From assembly GCA_005887825.1 (NCBI GenBank), contig VBQC01000002.1, forward strand, positions 1 to 51,881: a stretch of 51,881 nucleotides of DNA, read 5' to 3'. Numbering within the stretch: position 1 is the first letter of the stretch; each line of letters begins with the position of its first letter. The DNA is from Verrucomicrobiota bacterium. GTDB taxonomy: Bacteria > Verrucomicrobiota > Verrucomicrobiia > Chthoniobacterales > UBA10450. Shown in pieces: positions 8,600 through 19,599 of this stretch. A program made the position numbers and the translations under genes. The notes under the pieces were generated by a model that did no database searches, was not told the origin of the DNA, and saw only the letters and a list, made by a program, of their open reading frames with translations.

Positions 8600-11500
8600 A
8601 TGAGAATCTGGAAGATTGCTGCGATCGCGGGGTTAGCCCTCACGTCCTTCGCAGCAGATAATGTCGCTCCGACCAAATCCGAGTTGGAGGAAATGTACAA
8701 CAAAGCGTTCCGGGCGTTCGACGGGAACAATTTTCCGGAAGCGTTAAAGGAACTTGACTCGATCGATGCCCGCCAGCCCGATCTTGCCGCGTCGAAAAAT
8801 TTGCGTGGTGTCATCCTGATGCGGCAGGGCGAGTATGATAAGGCAGAAGGAGTATTGCTCGAAGCGGGCCGGATCGATCCCAAGTTTTGGAATGCGCGCT
8901 TCAACCTGGCGGAAATCCCGTTTCTCAAAAAAGATTGGGCGGAGGCGCGAAACCGTTTTCAGCAGCTGCTTTCCCGCAGTGAATCCGATCTGGCCAGCGA
9001 AGCTTCGCAGCTTATTCAGTACAAGATTCTTTTGACTTATCTGCTCGAGGGGAAAGAAAACATGGTTGATTCCATGCTGGCGAAGTTGGAACTTTCGCGC
9101 GATACACCTGCCGTTGACTATGTGAAAGCAGCCGTTGCGCTCCAACACAAGAATCAAAAAGAAGCAAAAGATTTGATGGACGCAGCGGAAAAGAATTTTT
9201 CGCCGCAACTGAACAAGCTTTTCGCAGAATCGCTGTACGAAATCGGGTGGCTGGAAAAGCGAGCTGGCGAGGCGCGGCCTTCATTGCCACTGATGACGAC
9301 TGCCGAGCGCTTGGAAAAAACGAAGGCGGTGGCTCATTCGAAATTCGAGCAAGCGCAGCAGGCGTTGCGGCAGCGCGATTTGGCGGCCGCTCGTAAATCA
9401 ATCGATGAAGCGGATCAGGCGGAGCCGAACCAGCCGGCGACTCTTAATTTACGTGGCGAGATCCTGATGGAGCAGAAGGAGTTTGACGGTGCTGAAGGGG
9501 CCTTCAAAAAAGCAGCCAAGGTCGATCCAAAATTCCGCGAAGCGCAATACAACCTCGCGCAAATTCCATTTAAGAAGAAAGACTACGCAAAGGCGCGGGA
9601 GCGTTTCGAAGCGCTGTATGATCGAACTCCAGGGGGCGATAAGAATCAGGCGGCAGAACTCATTAAATTCAAAATTTACATGACGCTCTTGCTTGAAGGA
9701 AAGGAGAGTCGCGCACACGCGATGATGGAGGAGTTCCAGTTCACGGGCGATACGCCCGCGCTCTATTATGCCCAGGCGGCGTGGGAGTTTAAACATAACA
9801 ATCCAGAGAAGGCAGCCGACTGGACTGCCTCAGCGACGAAGATTTATTCCCCAGCGCTCAACAGCGTTTTCGCCGACGCTTTTTATGACGTTGGCTGGAT
9901 GAAAGGCCCAGAGGCTGCGCCGGCGCCCGCGCCCGCGTTTGACACAGGCAGTGTCATTGCGTCGCAAGCAGAGAGCAGCCCGGCTGTTGAACCAAGTCCT
10001 ATCCCCGACAGTGTTTTTGCTGCAAACAAACAGACAGACACATCAACGGGCCAATCTTTTGCTTCTTTGGCCCCGGCGACGAATCCGCCTGTTACTGGGA
10101 TGAAATCTACAAGTGAGGCGAAAGGAACGGCTGAACAGCCTCCGGTTTCCGCATCGAACGAGTCGGTGACATCGGGATCAAGCCGTCAGCCTGAGGAAGC
10201 ACCTGCAGGTGCAGTTTCGGGGCCGTCTTCTGGCGCGGGTTCGACATCTGTAGCAGCCGCGCCTTCCGAAGCGCCAATCGCTTCAACTGTTCCCACCGGA
10301 CAAAATGACCAGGCAGCAGCGGGCGAAACAAAATCATCCGGCGCGCCCGCTGTGGCCACAAGCCCCCGTGCGTCCAACATCTCACAGCCTGGCACTGCCG
10401 GGATGGCGAGTCGGCGAACGTGGCTTGTCGGTGGATTCCTGTTAGCCGGTATCTTTCTCTTGGCTTGGGTGGTCGTTCCCGGGCTTCGCCGCTCCATATT
10501 TAATGTCTCGACGTCCTGGAAGAGCAAGTCCGCCGCCAACTCCCGCGTGTTTAAACCAAGCGTGACGCCGAGCGTGGCCCTGGCGAAAAGGAACGGTCGT
10601 CAGGGCAACGGCTTTTTTGGCGGCCCCCGTCAGGTCTCGCTGCGATTAACGGCATCGAAACCTTCATTGGGCCGCACCGTACTGCCTTCAGCAAAACCGA
10701 GCGGTGCTCCTGACCAGCTGGCGGATGTGGTAGGCAAAGCGTCACAAACGACCGCGTACCACAGAGGGGAAGCACATCGCGAATTGACGCCTGTCACTGA
10801 GCCGGTTTTTGAGTCATCCGTAAAGGCAGTTGTCGAACAAATCGCGGAGACCTTGCGGCCGAGTGTCCCGGAATTCCCGCTTGCTAAGCCAACCTTTGAG
10901 TCATCGGGAGCACCGGTCGTTGAGCAAACAGCAGAGAGCTTCCGGCCTGGAGTTCCGCAGACGCCTGAAACCGCTGAGGTTCCAGCAATCGGTGCATTAA
11001 GCCGACCTCCTGCAATAGTACCGGAAGAGCCGATCGGTGAGTCATCAGGAGGGCCAGTCGTCGAACAAACGGCAGAGAGCTCGCGGTCTGGAGTTCCGCA
11101 GACGCCTGAAATTGACGAAGTTTCGGCAATCCGTGAACCAGCCGAGCTTTCTGTGATCACGACAAAAGAGCCGAGTAAGATTCCCAGAGGTGCGGAAGCC
11201 GCACGGCCTGCCAAGGCAAAGGCAGAACCAAGCGGAAAGGTTAAACCGATCGAGCATGAGCAGCCTGTTTCGCACCAGCCAACTTTGGCTGCGATCAAAT
11301 CCTCCGTTGCCGAAGCGGTCACCAAACGCGCGTCTAATTTGCCTACTGCGATTTCCACTAAGCCCGTATTTCCGCAAACAACCACACCCGCAACCATGCC
11401 TGAAACAACCGAAATCCCGACCGCTCCAGCAAACAAACCTTCATCTGCCACCGTGGCCAAACCGCAACCCGCCGCTACGATGCAGACATCCGTGCAGCTC

Positions 11501-12061
11501 ACATTTTCTTTCGAGATCGCAGCCGTGCAGTTGACCTCGAGCTTCAAAATGGGTGTCCTAAAGGTGCGTCCCATATCCAAGCTTGTCACAATGCGTTTGC
11601 CTGCGTCTCAGCAGCCTCAACTTGGTGTGAATCTGCAGGTCAGTTTTGAAATCGCAAAGGTTCAGCCCTCGGGAGGCGCCCTCGGCACGATTCGGATGAT
11701 TCCCTCTCAACAGAGGCCAACTACGACCGGTTCGCCCTCATTTACAGTCGCCGGATTGCAAGTCGTCCCTAATTTCGAGACCGCGCCAGTCCAACTAACG
11801 CCGTCGCAGCAGGGCCGGGCTTCTGTTTTCGTTACAGTCCCGTTCCAAATTACGACGATCGAGTTTGCGCCGTCGCTCGAAATTGCGGCCGTAGTCCTAA
11901 ATTCGAATTCAAAACAGGTTCGCGTTCAGTTGCCTGGCGCGGGACCGAATCAATCTGAAGGACCGCCGATGTTCGAGATTGCGAATTTGGAGCTCAACGA
12001 AAGCGGCGACATCGGAACGATGCAGCTGAATCTCCTCGGCCAGGGCCCGAAGCGAGCGTAA
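8600..12061 (+). CDS. TPR protein with duplicated N-terminal module, TM segment and long low-complexity/repetitive C-terminus
   Basis: 1153 aa; two homologous ~200-aa TPR modules; TM at WLVGGFLLAGIFLLAWVVVPG; C-terminal recurring F-E-I-A-x-V-Q-L-like units. Confidence 0.8.
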   Translation: MRIWKIAAIAGLALTSFAADNVAPTKSELEEMYNKAFRAFDGNNFPEALKELDSIDARQPDLAASKNLRGVILMRQGEYDKAEGVLLEAGRIDPKFWNARFNLAEIPFLKKDWAEARNRFQQLLSRSESDLASEASQLIQYKILLTYLLEGKENMVDSMLAKLELSRDTPAVDYVKAAVALQHKNQKEAKDLMDAAEKNFSPQLNKLFAESLYEIGWLEKRAGEARPSLPLMTTAERLEKTKAVAHSKFEQAQQALRQRDLAAARKSIDEADQAEPNQPATLNLRGEILMEQKEFDGAEGAFKKAAKVDPKFREAQYNLAQIPFKKKDYAKARERFEALYDRTPGGDKNQAAELIKFKIYMTLLLEGKESRAHAMMEEFQFTGDTPALYYAQAAWEFKHNNPEKAADWTASATKIYSPALNSVFADAFYDVGWMKGPEAAPAPAPAFDTGSVIASQAESSPAVEPSPIPDSVFAANKQTDTSTGQSFASLAPATNPPVTGMKSTSEAKGTAEQPPVSASNESVTSGSSRQPEEAPAGAVSGPSSGAGSTSVAAAPSEAPIASTVPTGQNDQAAAGETKSSGAPAVATSPRASNISQPGTAGMASRRTWLVGGFLLAGIFLLAWVVVPGLRRSIFNVSTSWKSKSAANSRVFKPSVTPSVALAKRNGRQGNGFFGGPRQVSLRLTASKPSLGRTVLPSAKPSGAPDQLADVVGKASQTTAYHRGEAHRELTPVTEPVFESSVKAVVEQIAETLRPSVPEFPLAKPTFESSGAPVVEQTAESFRPGVPQTPETAEVPAIGALSRPPAIVPEEPIGESSGGPVVEQTAESSRSGVPQTPEIDEVSAIREPAELSVITTKEPSKIPRGAEAARPAKAKAEPSGKVKPIEHEQPVSHQPTLAAIKSSVAEAVTKRASNLPTAISTKPVFPQTTTPATMPETTEIPTAPANKPSSATVAKPQPAATMQTSVQLTFSFEIAAVQLTSSFKMGVLKVRPISKLVTMRLPASQQPQLGVNLQVSFEIAKVQPSGGALGTIRMIPSQQRPTTTGSPSFTVAGLQVVPNFETAPVQLTPSQQGRASVFVTVPFQITTIEFAPSLEIAAVVLNSNSKQVRVQLPGAGPNQSEGPPMFEIANLELNESGDIGTMQLNLLGQGPKRA

Positions 12062-12145
12062 ATTCAGTAGGCTCATCGACGGGACAGGAACAGCCAGGTT
12101 ATCTCCTTCGCCCAGCGCCGGGAGGACGCTGTTCGCTCAGTTTGC

Positions 12146-13264
12146 TTAAACATGTCTGCCGACTCGGCCCCGATTTAGGGAACGCAGTTGCTTCGGCAGA
12201 AACTCGCCATCGCGGCGAATCAATTTCCCGTCGAAGTAGATTTCCCCACCGCCGTATTCGGGTCGCTGGATGTTTACCATGTCCCAGTGGACCTGGCTCC
12301 GATTCCCGTTGTCCGCTTCTTCGTACGCTTGTCCCGGAGTAAGATGAAACGAGCCGGCAATTTTCTCATCGAACAATATGTCTCGCATCGGCTGCAGGAC
12401 CCGGGGATTAAATCCAAGTGAAAATTCGCCGATGTAGCGGGCGCCGGGATCTGAGTCGAGGATCTTGTTCAGCTTTCTTGTTTCGTTGCTCTTCGCATCG
12501 ATAATCTTTCCATTCTTAAACTCCAGACGGATGCCATCGAATCCGATGCCCTGGTAAATACTCGGCGCGTTGAACGTCACCTGGCCCTCCACGGAATCCT
12601 TCACCGGGCAGCTAAAAACTTCGCCATCGGGAATATTGCGATCGCCACCGCAGATCACCGCCGGAATTCCCTTGATACTGAAACGCAGATCGGTTCCGGG
12701 CCCCTTGATTTCGACGCGATCTGTCTTTTCCATTAATCGCTTAAGCGCCTTCATGCCCGGCTGGAGTTTGCGATAATCCAGCGTGCAGACTTCGAAATAA
12801 AAGTCTTCAAAGGCTTCCGTGCTCATTCCGGCAAGTTGTGCCATTGACGGCGTCGGCCAGCGTAAGACCACCCATTTGGTTTTTTTCACTCGTTGGTCCT
12901 GCACGGGGCGCATTTTCTTGGCGAGCAATTTCATCTTCTCGGGTGGCACGTCGGATAATTCGGTGATGTTGCTGCTTCCACGCACGGCGATGTATGCATC
13001 CATTTTTTTCATTCGCGCCAGTTCATGGCTTGCCAAGAGATTCAACTGTCGATCGGATGCTTCGAGCGCGAGCGCGCGGTTGACTCGGGCGTGCTGAGTC
13101 TGTACAAAAGGGATGCCTCCGGCCTCACGTGCCGCTCGAATGAGTGCAATCGTCATTTCGTCAGGGGTGTCAAATGCTTCAATCAACACGGCTTCGTTCC
13201 GTTCGAGCCGGATGGAATATTCCACAAGAAGTTGGGCGAGATTGTCAAAACGGGCGTCGTGCAT
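12146..13264 (-). CDS. Aminopeptidase, M29 (thermophilic metallopeptidase) family
   Basis: 372 aa; [47 protein letters not shown]..., [29 protein letters not shown]. Confidence 0.88.
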   Translation of the reverse strand: MHDARFDNLAQLLVEYSIRLERNEAVLIEAFDTPDEMTIALIRAAREAGGIPFVQTQHARVNRALALEASDRQLNLLASHELARMKKMDAYIAVRGSSNITELSDVPPEKMKLLAKKMRPVQDQRVKKTKWVVLRWPTPSMAQLAGMSTEAFEDFYFEVCTLDYRKLQPGMKALKRLMEKTDRVEIKGPGTDLRFSIKGIPAVICGGDRNIPDGEVFSCPVKDSVEGQVTFNAPSIYQGIGFDGIRLEFKNGKIIDAKSNETRKLNKILDSDPGARYIGEFSLGFNPRVLQPMRDILFDEKIAGSFHLTPGQAYEEADNGNRSQVHWDMVNIQRPEYGGGEIYFDGKLIRRDGEFLPKQLRSLNRGRVGRHV

Positions 13265-13384
13265 AGACGCTTATGATTCCACTCACAACACGAGATGCAA
13301 CTGTGGTTATGACGTTCTGTTGACAGGTTCGTTATTGGTCATTTCGGCCGCGCAGCCTTTCAACAAAGCCAGCGGCTTATGGTT

Positions 13385-14644
13385 TTAGAACTGACAAGTA
13401 TTGATGAGGCGCGCGGCAAACGCGCCATCGAAATGATCTCGAAACGGAAGGCAGAACTTTTCGTCCGCAAGCCGCATCCGTGGAAATTTATTTAGCAAAC
13501 GCTCGACGAGCTGCTCATTTTCCTCTGGTTCGAGGCTGCACGTCGAGTAAACGAGAACGCCGCCCGGTTTTAACAAGCTGATCGCGGAGCGCGTAATCTC
13601 AAATTGTTCGTCCGGCATTCGGAGCAGATCTCCGGGCCGCAGTCGCCATCGCACGTCTACCCGGCGTCGCATCACTCCGGTGTTGCTGCAGGGCGCGTCA
13701 ACCAGGACGCGATCAAATGGCGCGATCGAAACGAGCTCTTTTGGAAGGTAGCCGTGTGTCCAATCGTGATGCAAACTTTGGACAATCCGTGCGCCGAGGC
13801 GCGCCATGTTGTTTTTCAGGATTTGAAGTCGCTCTGGATCGCGATCGCATGCCACGATTGTTCCCCGGTTTTTCATGAGCTGGGCGACGTAGGCGGCTTT
13901 TCCACCTGGCGCGGCGCATGCATCGAGGATTTTTTCTGTGGGTTTGGGATCAAGAAGCTGGCAGGTGATCACTGTGCTCGGATCTTGAACATAGCAATGG
14001 CCATAGTTGAGAGCGTTCTCAGGCAATCCATCCAATTCTACGAACTCAGCATTGCGTACCAGCGGCCGCGACTCTGGATACTGTTGCAGGAATTTTTCGC
14101 GATCGATTTTTAGCCGATTAACTCGCCCGTAAACTGGCGACGGCAGATTATTCCATCTGCATAACTCGTCCGCAGCTTTGGCGCCGAAGTGCCGTTGCCA
14201 GCGCTCGACTAGAAACTGCGGATGCGAGGTTCGAACGAACAGGGGCTGCGCGTCCCCTCGCGTAAGCAGTTCATCCCGCCGCCGTGCAGCATTGCGAAGC
14301 ACGCCATTGATTACCGCGCGTTGCCTCTTCGGCGCCAGTTCGACGGTTTCGTAAACCGTCGCGTGCGGAGCTGTCTTGAGGAAGAAAAGTTGATACAAGC
14401 CAAGTCGCAAAACCTCACGAAGGTCAACCTCTACTCGGGAAGCGCGCAGGCAGCTGATCCAAAAATCAAGCAACGTTAAGTTGCGTAGCACGCCGTAAAA
14501 CAGTTCGAGAGCAAATGCCCGATCTGACTGAGTAAGCTTCGCGTTTGCAAGAAATTCCGAGATGACGGAATCGGCAAAGCGTTTTTCTCTTCGCCACCTG
14601 CGCAGCGCCGCCAGCGCAATTCGGCGAGCAGAGAGCTGCGCCAT
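13385..14644 (-). CDS. rsmB: 16S rRNA (cytosine-C5) methyltransferase RsmB/Sun family
   Basis: 419 aa; NusB-like N-terminus; DACAAPGGKAAYVAQLM, VDAPCSNTGVMRRRVDVRWRL, VYSTCSLEPEENE. Confidence 0.92.
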   Translation of the reverse strand: MAQLSARRIALAALRRWRREKRFADSVISEFLANAKLTQSDRAFALELFYGVLRNLTLLDFWISCLRASRVEVDLREVLRLGLYQLFFLKTAPHATVYETVELAPKRQRAVINGVLRNAARRRDELLTRGDAQPLFVRTSHPQFLVERWQRHFGAKAADELCRWNNLPSPVYGRVNRLKIDREKFLQQYPESRPLVRNAEFVELDGLPENALNYGHCYVQDPSTVITCQLLDPKPTEKILDACAAPGGKAAYVAQLMKNRGTIVACDRDPERLQILKNNMARLGARIVQSLHHDWTHGYLPKELVSIAPFDRVLVDAPCSNTGVMRRRVDVRWRLRPGDLLRMPDEQFEITRSAISLLKPGGVLVYSTCSLEPEENEQLVERLLNKFPRMRLADEKFCLPFRDHFDGAFAARLINTCQF

Positions 14645-14661
14645 AAATCCCAGGGTAAAGT

Positions 14662-15975
14662 TTATCCCGGCTTTACGCTGGCCCGCCCAATCGAATGGTA
14701 ATGAAAGCCCAGGTGTCTCATCGTTTCGGGATCCAGCAGGTTTCGCCCGTCAAAGACGATTGGTGTCATCATTTTTTCCTTCACAACAGCCAGATCGACA
14801 TTAGCAAATTCATTCCATTCGGTGGCGAGGATCAGCGCTTCGGCATTGTGCACCGCCTCGAGAGCGGACGGAGCGAATTCGGTGCCGGCGATCATTTTTA
14901 CGGCCTGGGCCTTTTCCATTCCTTTCGGATCATATGCAACCACATGCGCTCCTTCGCGCAGCAAGTGTGCGACCAGCTCTATCGCAATAGACGAACGAAC
15001 ATCGTCTGTATCGGGCTTAAACGTGAGTCCCCAGACTGCAATTCGTTTTTCTCGCAAAACCCACAGCGTTTCTCGAATCGTCTTCAGAAAACGCTCTTTT
15101 TGGGAGGTATTTATTCGTTGCACTTCCTTCAGCAAATTGAATGGAACACCGAGCCGTTCGCTGATTGTGATGAATGCAGCAATGTCTTTCGGAAAACACG
15201 AGCCGCCGTATCCGATCCCCACATTGAGAAAATCGCGGCCAATGCGGTGATCCATCCCAATCCCATCCGCGACTCTTTCGACATCTGCGCCGCTCGCCTC
15301 GCAAATCGCTGAGACCGCGTTAATGTATGAAATTTTCAGCGCGAGGAAAGAGTTTGCGCAATGTTTGATTAGTTCGGCGCTGTTAATATCAGTCACGAGG
15401 ATCGGCGCCATGAATGGCTCATAGACTTTCTTCATGAGATCAATGGCATGCTCGCTTTGCGCTCCAATCACGATGCGATCCGGATGCATCAGATCGGCAA
15501 CCGCACAGCCTTCACGCAAAAACTCAGGATTACTAACAACATCGAACTTTGCGCCGTGGCGATTGTATCTCTTGATCGATTCAGCCACTTTTTCGCCTGT
15601 CTTTACAGGCACCGTGCTCTTGTCGACAATTACCCGATAGTCAGTCATTACCCCCGCGATTTCCCGCGCGACTTTCTCGAGAAAACTAAGATCGACATCG
15701 CCATCTGGCTGCTGGGGAGTGGGAACGGCGATAAAAATGATCTGCGAGTTGTCCACGCCTTCCTTGATGCTGCCGGTGAAACGCAATCGCTGCGCGGAGA
15801 CATTGCGATGAATTACTTCTTCAAGGCCGGGCTCATATATCGGCACGTGGCCGCCTTGCAGCAGTTTGATCTTCTGCGCGTCGTTATCGACGCAAATGAC
15901 GTTATGGCCGACATCGGCGAAGCACGCGCCGGTCACAAGACCAACGTAACCCGAACCGATAATTGCAAGATCCAT
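14662..15975 (-). CDS. ugd: UDP-glucose 6-dehydrogenase
   Basis: MDLAIIGSGYVGLVTGACFADVGHNVICVDND..., NPEFLREGCAVADLMHPDRIVIG, GGSCFPKD, LTFKPDTDDVRSS; start at Met 12 of the listed ORF. Confidence 0.95.
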   Translation of the reverse strand: MDLAIIGSGYVGLVTGACFADVGHNVICVDNDAQKIKLLQGGHVPIYEPGLEEVIHRNVSAQRLRFTGSIKEGVDNSQIIFIAVPTPQQPDGDVDLSFLEKVAREIAGVMTDYRVIVDKSTVPVKTGEKVAESIKRYNRHGAKFDVVSNPEFLREGCAVADLMHPDRIVIGAQSEHAIDLMKKVYEPFMAPILVTDINSAELIKHCANSFLALKISYINAVSAICEASGADVERVADGIGMDHRIGRDFLNVGIGYGGSCFPKDIAAFITISERLGVPFNLLKEVQRINTSQKERFLKTIRETLWVLREKRIAVWGLTFKPDTDDVRSSIAIELVAHLLREGAHVVAYDPKGMEKAQAVKMIAGTEFAPSALEAVHNAEALILATEWNEFANVDLAVVKEKMMTPIVFDGRNLLDPETMRHLGFHYHSIGRASVKPG

Positions 15976-16060
15976 AAGCGATGGAACGGCGGGGCGACTC
16001 AATCGCAACGCCAGGGGCGCAATGAACTCAATGGGCTTAACATTGTTTGCGCACTTTTGT

Positions 16061-18472
16061 TCATTGTCCCTCGGAGGTGGGATCGAAATTCAAATCGAAT
16101 CCAAATTTCGGGAATGCCTTGAGCGTTACGGTAAATAGAACACCGTATTCTTTCACACCGGCGTTGTCGCGTATCACTCCCCCGAACGATGCGACCCAGC
16201 TCGTCAAATCGCGGTAAATAGCATAGCGCTGCTGCTCCAGAGTGTCGGTCGCGGCTTCATATTGTTCCTCGATTCCAACCCCCCAGTTATCATTGAGGCG
16301 ATAATATCCGCCGACGACAAACAAGCTGCTATTGTCAAAGAAAGGATTGTCGTTCAAGTAGCGATGCCCAAAGTTCAATTGCAGATTGGCCATCGGTTGA
16401 ATACTCGCGACCGTATCGACTTCAGTAAAACCCTGGGCAAAAGCCGGTACTTGAGAGTTAATCGAAATCGATACCCATGGCAGCGGTGAAAAGCGGATAT
16501 TATTAAAGAAATTTGAGTAATCCGTGCGGTCATATGGATTGTCGAAGTTCACGTCAAAGAAGGTATCGAGTTCAAACCAGGTGACCGTTTTGTCATCACG
16601 CCGTGTCTCCAGGCGGTTACGAACACCGACTCGCCAGACTGTCCAACTATCGATTGAATCGATCGGGGTGAACTGTGGAAAGTCGATCGCGCGCAGTTGC
16701 GTCGACGGTTGAAACCGATCGAATCCCAAAATTGACGTGGGGTTCGGCCCATTTTCTGAGACATAGGAAAAGTTCGTGAATGGTTGGATAACATGCATCA
16801 GTCCATCCAACCCCAACGCGCGGCTTTGTACGTCCTCCCATGTTCGCGAGATCTTGAAAGAGGCTTCGGCACCTGTGTTAAAAACCGTGCGAAATGTGTC
16901 TCCGTCGAATTTGACTGGGTTAGCCAACGTCGGGGGCGGGAGAATAAAGTCAGGCACGAGCGGATTTGAGGGTGGCACGAAGGTTGTCGACCCCAGGTCG
17001 AATGTCTTACCATAATAGGTGCCACGAAAGCCAACCCGTGGCACAATGGAAAGCCATCCAAAGTAAGTGTTTGGATAAGTAAGTTGATGGAAGGTGTCGA
17101 AACGATCGGTGCCATAATTCTCGAAACCTGAATCCTTAGGGAATTGTAGCCGCAAATTAGCAAAGCCGGTCTCGCCTTCATAAAAAATGGGTCCCTCGAA
17201 AAGCGCGTGACGCTTAACGTCCAATACCACTTCCGGTAAACGTTCTGTTGTGCTGAAAAATTCGTTTGCCTGAAAACGCACGATCCCTGTCAGGGTATAA
17301 AATGGGTCCGTTTTCGTCAGTGCGATCACATTGTCCGGAACAGGATCGATGCGAAACTCACCCTGATAGAAGTCTTGCATAACAAACGGATCGCTCAGCT
17401 TGGTCAGATTAGCGATGCCGTAGATGTCGTCGGTAAAGTTCGTCCGATCTTCCAAACTAAGACGGTATCGGCCGGTAGGAACATCCTTTCGTGGCAGGGC
17501 CGTGTTATTCTGCAGCGGGTCTTGGTCCTGAATATAATATGTTTTGAGATTGGCGTAGCTGTTGTCGTCCTTGCCATATTCAATATGCGGTTCGAAACCG
17601 AAGGCCACGCCACGTTGCTCCCGATAATCGAGGCGAACCCGGGCCTTAACATGTTCCGTGATTGGAAATGTCACTTGAGTAAGAAGCGATGGCCCCCATT
17701 CGCTCAAGTACGCTGGTGAAACTGTAAAACTGAACGCGTCGTTGAGCGATTGATACAGATAAGGCCACCAAAAAATGGGCACCTTTCCGACGTACATCGT
17801 GACATACTGAAAAATCACCCGATCTTTTTCATACACGCGAATCTTTCGCGCCTGAAGATGGAAATCGGGCGTCGATGCATCGTGCGTCGTAAACGTTCCG
17901 TTCTGTACGAGGTAAGCGTTCTCAGAGATTTCGCTCACATTTTGGCCGCTCAGGAAATAAGGCTGCGATTCAGTTCGCATGTTGGTCGCGCGAATCTGTT
18001 TCGTGTCGACGTTATAAATGCCGCTATCGGCATGGTAGAACGAACTATTCTGGTCGGGCTGTTCATCGTTGTGCCTCTTGGAGCGCTCAGTGGGGATCGC
18101 CGTTGTCGGTTTATCGCGGTAGATCCGCACGTGGCCTCTCAGTTCCACCTCATGTGTGGTCGAATTGTATTGCGCGTAATCGGCGTAGATGTCTGTGTCG
18201 CCCACGTGAATGGCGACGTTGTCCCGCGCTGTGGCCACCCCGTTTTCATACGTAGTTTGCCCGGTTGACGTGATTTCAATCGGAGCATTCTCAGGAGTCT
18301 TGATTTCTCCTCTGATAAAACCGGCGCCCGCAAGAAGAGCGACGAGCAACAAAACCGGCTTTCGCATGGCGGACGCCGAAGGTACTGCATCAAAGGCTTC
18401 ATGCAAAGCCAAAAGCACCCTGCGCTGAGCTCCAGAACGTTGGCAAACTTGAAGAATTGAGTCGAGAGTCAT
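16061..18472 (-). CDS. lptD: LPS-assembly protein LptD/OstA-like
   Basis: 803 aa; OstA-like N-terminus (ARDNVAIHVGDTDIYADYAQYNSTTHEVELRGHVRIY), then beta-barrel-like C-terminus. Confidence 0.82.
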   Translation of the reverse strand: MTLDSILQVCQRSGAQRRVLLALHEAFDAVPSASAMRKPVLLLVALLAGAGFIRGEIKTPENAPIEITSTGQTTYENGVATARDNVAIHVGDTDIYADYAQYNSTTHEVELRGHVRIYRDKPTTAIPTERSKRHNDEQPDQNSSFYHADSGIYNVDTKQIRATNMRTESQPYFLSGQNVSEISENAYLVQNGTFTTHDASTPDFHLQARKIRVYEKDRVIFQYVTMYVGKVPIFWWPYLYQSLNDAFSFTVSPAYLSEWGPSLLTQVTFPITEHVKARVRLDYREQRGVAFGFEPHIEYGKDDNSYANLKTYYIQDQDPLQNNTALPRKDVPTGRYRLSLEDRTNFTDDIYGIANLTKLSDPFVMQDFYQGEFRIDPVPDNVIALTKTDPFYTLTGIVRFQANEFFSTTERLPEVVLDVKRHALFEGPIFYEGETGFANLRLQFPKDSGFENYGTDRFDTFHQLTYPNTYFGWLSIVPRVGFRGTYYGKTFDLGSTTFVPPSNPLVPDFILPPPTLANPVKFDGDTFRTVFNTGAEASFKISRTWEDVQSRALGLDGLMHVIQPFTNFSYVSENGPNPTSILGFDRFQPSTQLRAIDFPQFTPIDSIDSWTVWRVGVRNRLETRRDDKTVTWFELDTFFDVNFDNPYDRTDYSNFFNNIRFSPLPWVSISINSQVPAFAQGFTEVDTVASIQPMANLQLNFGHRYLNDNPFFDNSSLFVVGGYYRLNDNWGVGIEEQYEAATDTLEQQRYAIYRDLTSWVASFGGVIRDNAGVKEYGVLFTVTLKAFPKFGFDLNFDPTSEGQ

Positions 18473-19599
18473 CGAATTGACAATCGCAAGCCTGCCACTT
18501 GCTGATTGACTCCGCAGCTTAAAACAATGGTGTGGCGCGCTCCCGCTACTGGAATGCGCAAAGGCGATATCCGCAACGGAATTGTTGCTTCTGCGTGAAG
18601 CAGCGGCGGAAGCTCTCCACAGCGCAAAGCTTGGCTTCCCAAAATGACCTGCCAGAGTCCCGCAGCACCGACGCTTTCACCCAGCGCTGGCTTCGCTGTA
18701 TAGACAAATGCATTCGGGATAATCCCCTGTACGGCTCCGCATTCCGCCTTATCGATAAATGTGCCGTTCGCGCTCGAGATAACAAAATCGATTTTGGCTT
18801 GGCTGAGGTCGTAGAGAATTTGCTTTATTTTTCCTTCTGTTTCCGCCCGTGTCCGGTAATGCCCGCCAGCTTGAGTCGCTTCAATTATTATCGGGCCATC
18901 TCGCCCAATCAGGATTGCTCCCGCCCCTTCGCTCAAAATCATTCCTCGATCGATTCTGGCGAACGGCTCCACCGGAGGCGCTAAACGGAGCAGACGCCAT
19001 CGCCGATACGCGTCGCACAACAGCCAGTCGACTTCTTCCGCCCCCACGACCAGGCAATAGTCCAGCGCCTCATTCGTCATTAGATCCTCGGCCATTTTTA
19101 TTGCCATGAGACCCACCGCGCTATCGCCCACCAGAGTGTAGGTTGCGCCGGTGATGCCGAGAATCGCTGCGAGATGGCTTGCCGGCGCGTTGAAGACCGT
19201 TTCCGGAAACAAGAGCGGACTGGCCGATTGCGCGCCCGTCTCAACGATGTCGCGATAAAACCGCTTCGTGTAAATCACCCCGCCATTTGAGATTGCGAAA
19301 ACGAGCGCAATTCGCTGCGCGCTCTGCGAATCGGGCTTTACTCCTGCGGCTTCCAACGCCTCCACACCTGCGGCCGCTGCAAAACGCGAAATCACACTGG
19401 CCCGGCGGAGGCGTGGATGAGCGGCCGAACTGGCTAGTGCGGATTCAGGAACGTGAAAAACGCTGTAACATTGATCGCCGAATTGATCCGTAATTTTTTC
19501 CGCGCGCGCCTCCTCACCCTGCAGCAAACGTTCCCACACCGGATCAACGCCGCTCCCAAGGGGCGTAATCCACCCCATGCCGGCGATTGCCAGATTCAT
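18469..19599 (-). CDS. Beta-ketoacyl synthase-like protein lacking the Cys-His-His triad (chain-length-factor-like)
   Basis: 376 aa; thiolase-fold pattern (GMGWITPLGSG, ILSEGAGAILIGRDG, GESVGAAGLWQ) with GDSAVG replacing the active-site ACASG. Confidence 0.8.
   Translation of the reverse strand: MNLAIAGMGWITPLGSGVDPVWERLLQGEEARAEKITDQFGDQCYSVFHVPESALASSAAHPRLRRASVISRFAAAAGVEALEAAGVKPDSQSAQRIALVFAISNGGVIYTKRFYRDIVETGAQSASPLLFPETVFNAPASHLAAILGITGATYTLVGDSAVGLMAIKMAEDLMTNEALDYCLVVGAEEVDWLLCDAYRRWRLLRLAPPVEPFARIDRGMILSEGAGAILIGRDGPIIIEATQAGGHYRTRAETEGKIKQILYDLSQAKIDFVISSANGTFIDKAECGAVQGIIPNAFVYTAKPALGESVGAAGLWQVILGSQALRCGELPPLLHAEATIPLRISPLRIPVAGARHTIVLSCGVNQQVAGLRLSIR

Noticed and set aside
10630-11589. 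Long antisense ORF (319 aa, minus strand) opposite the TPR gene
   Set aside because: Low-complexity Ser/Gly/Val translation mirroring the repetitive, GC-rich sense frame; the sense strand has a coherent protein.
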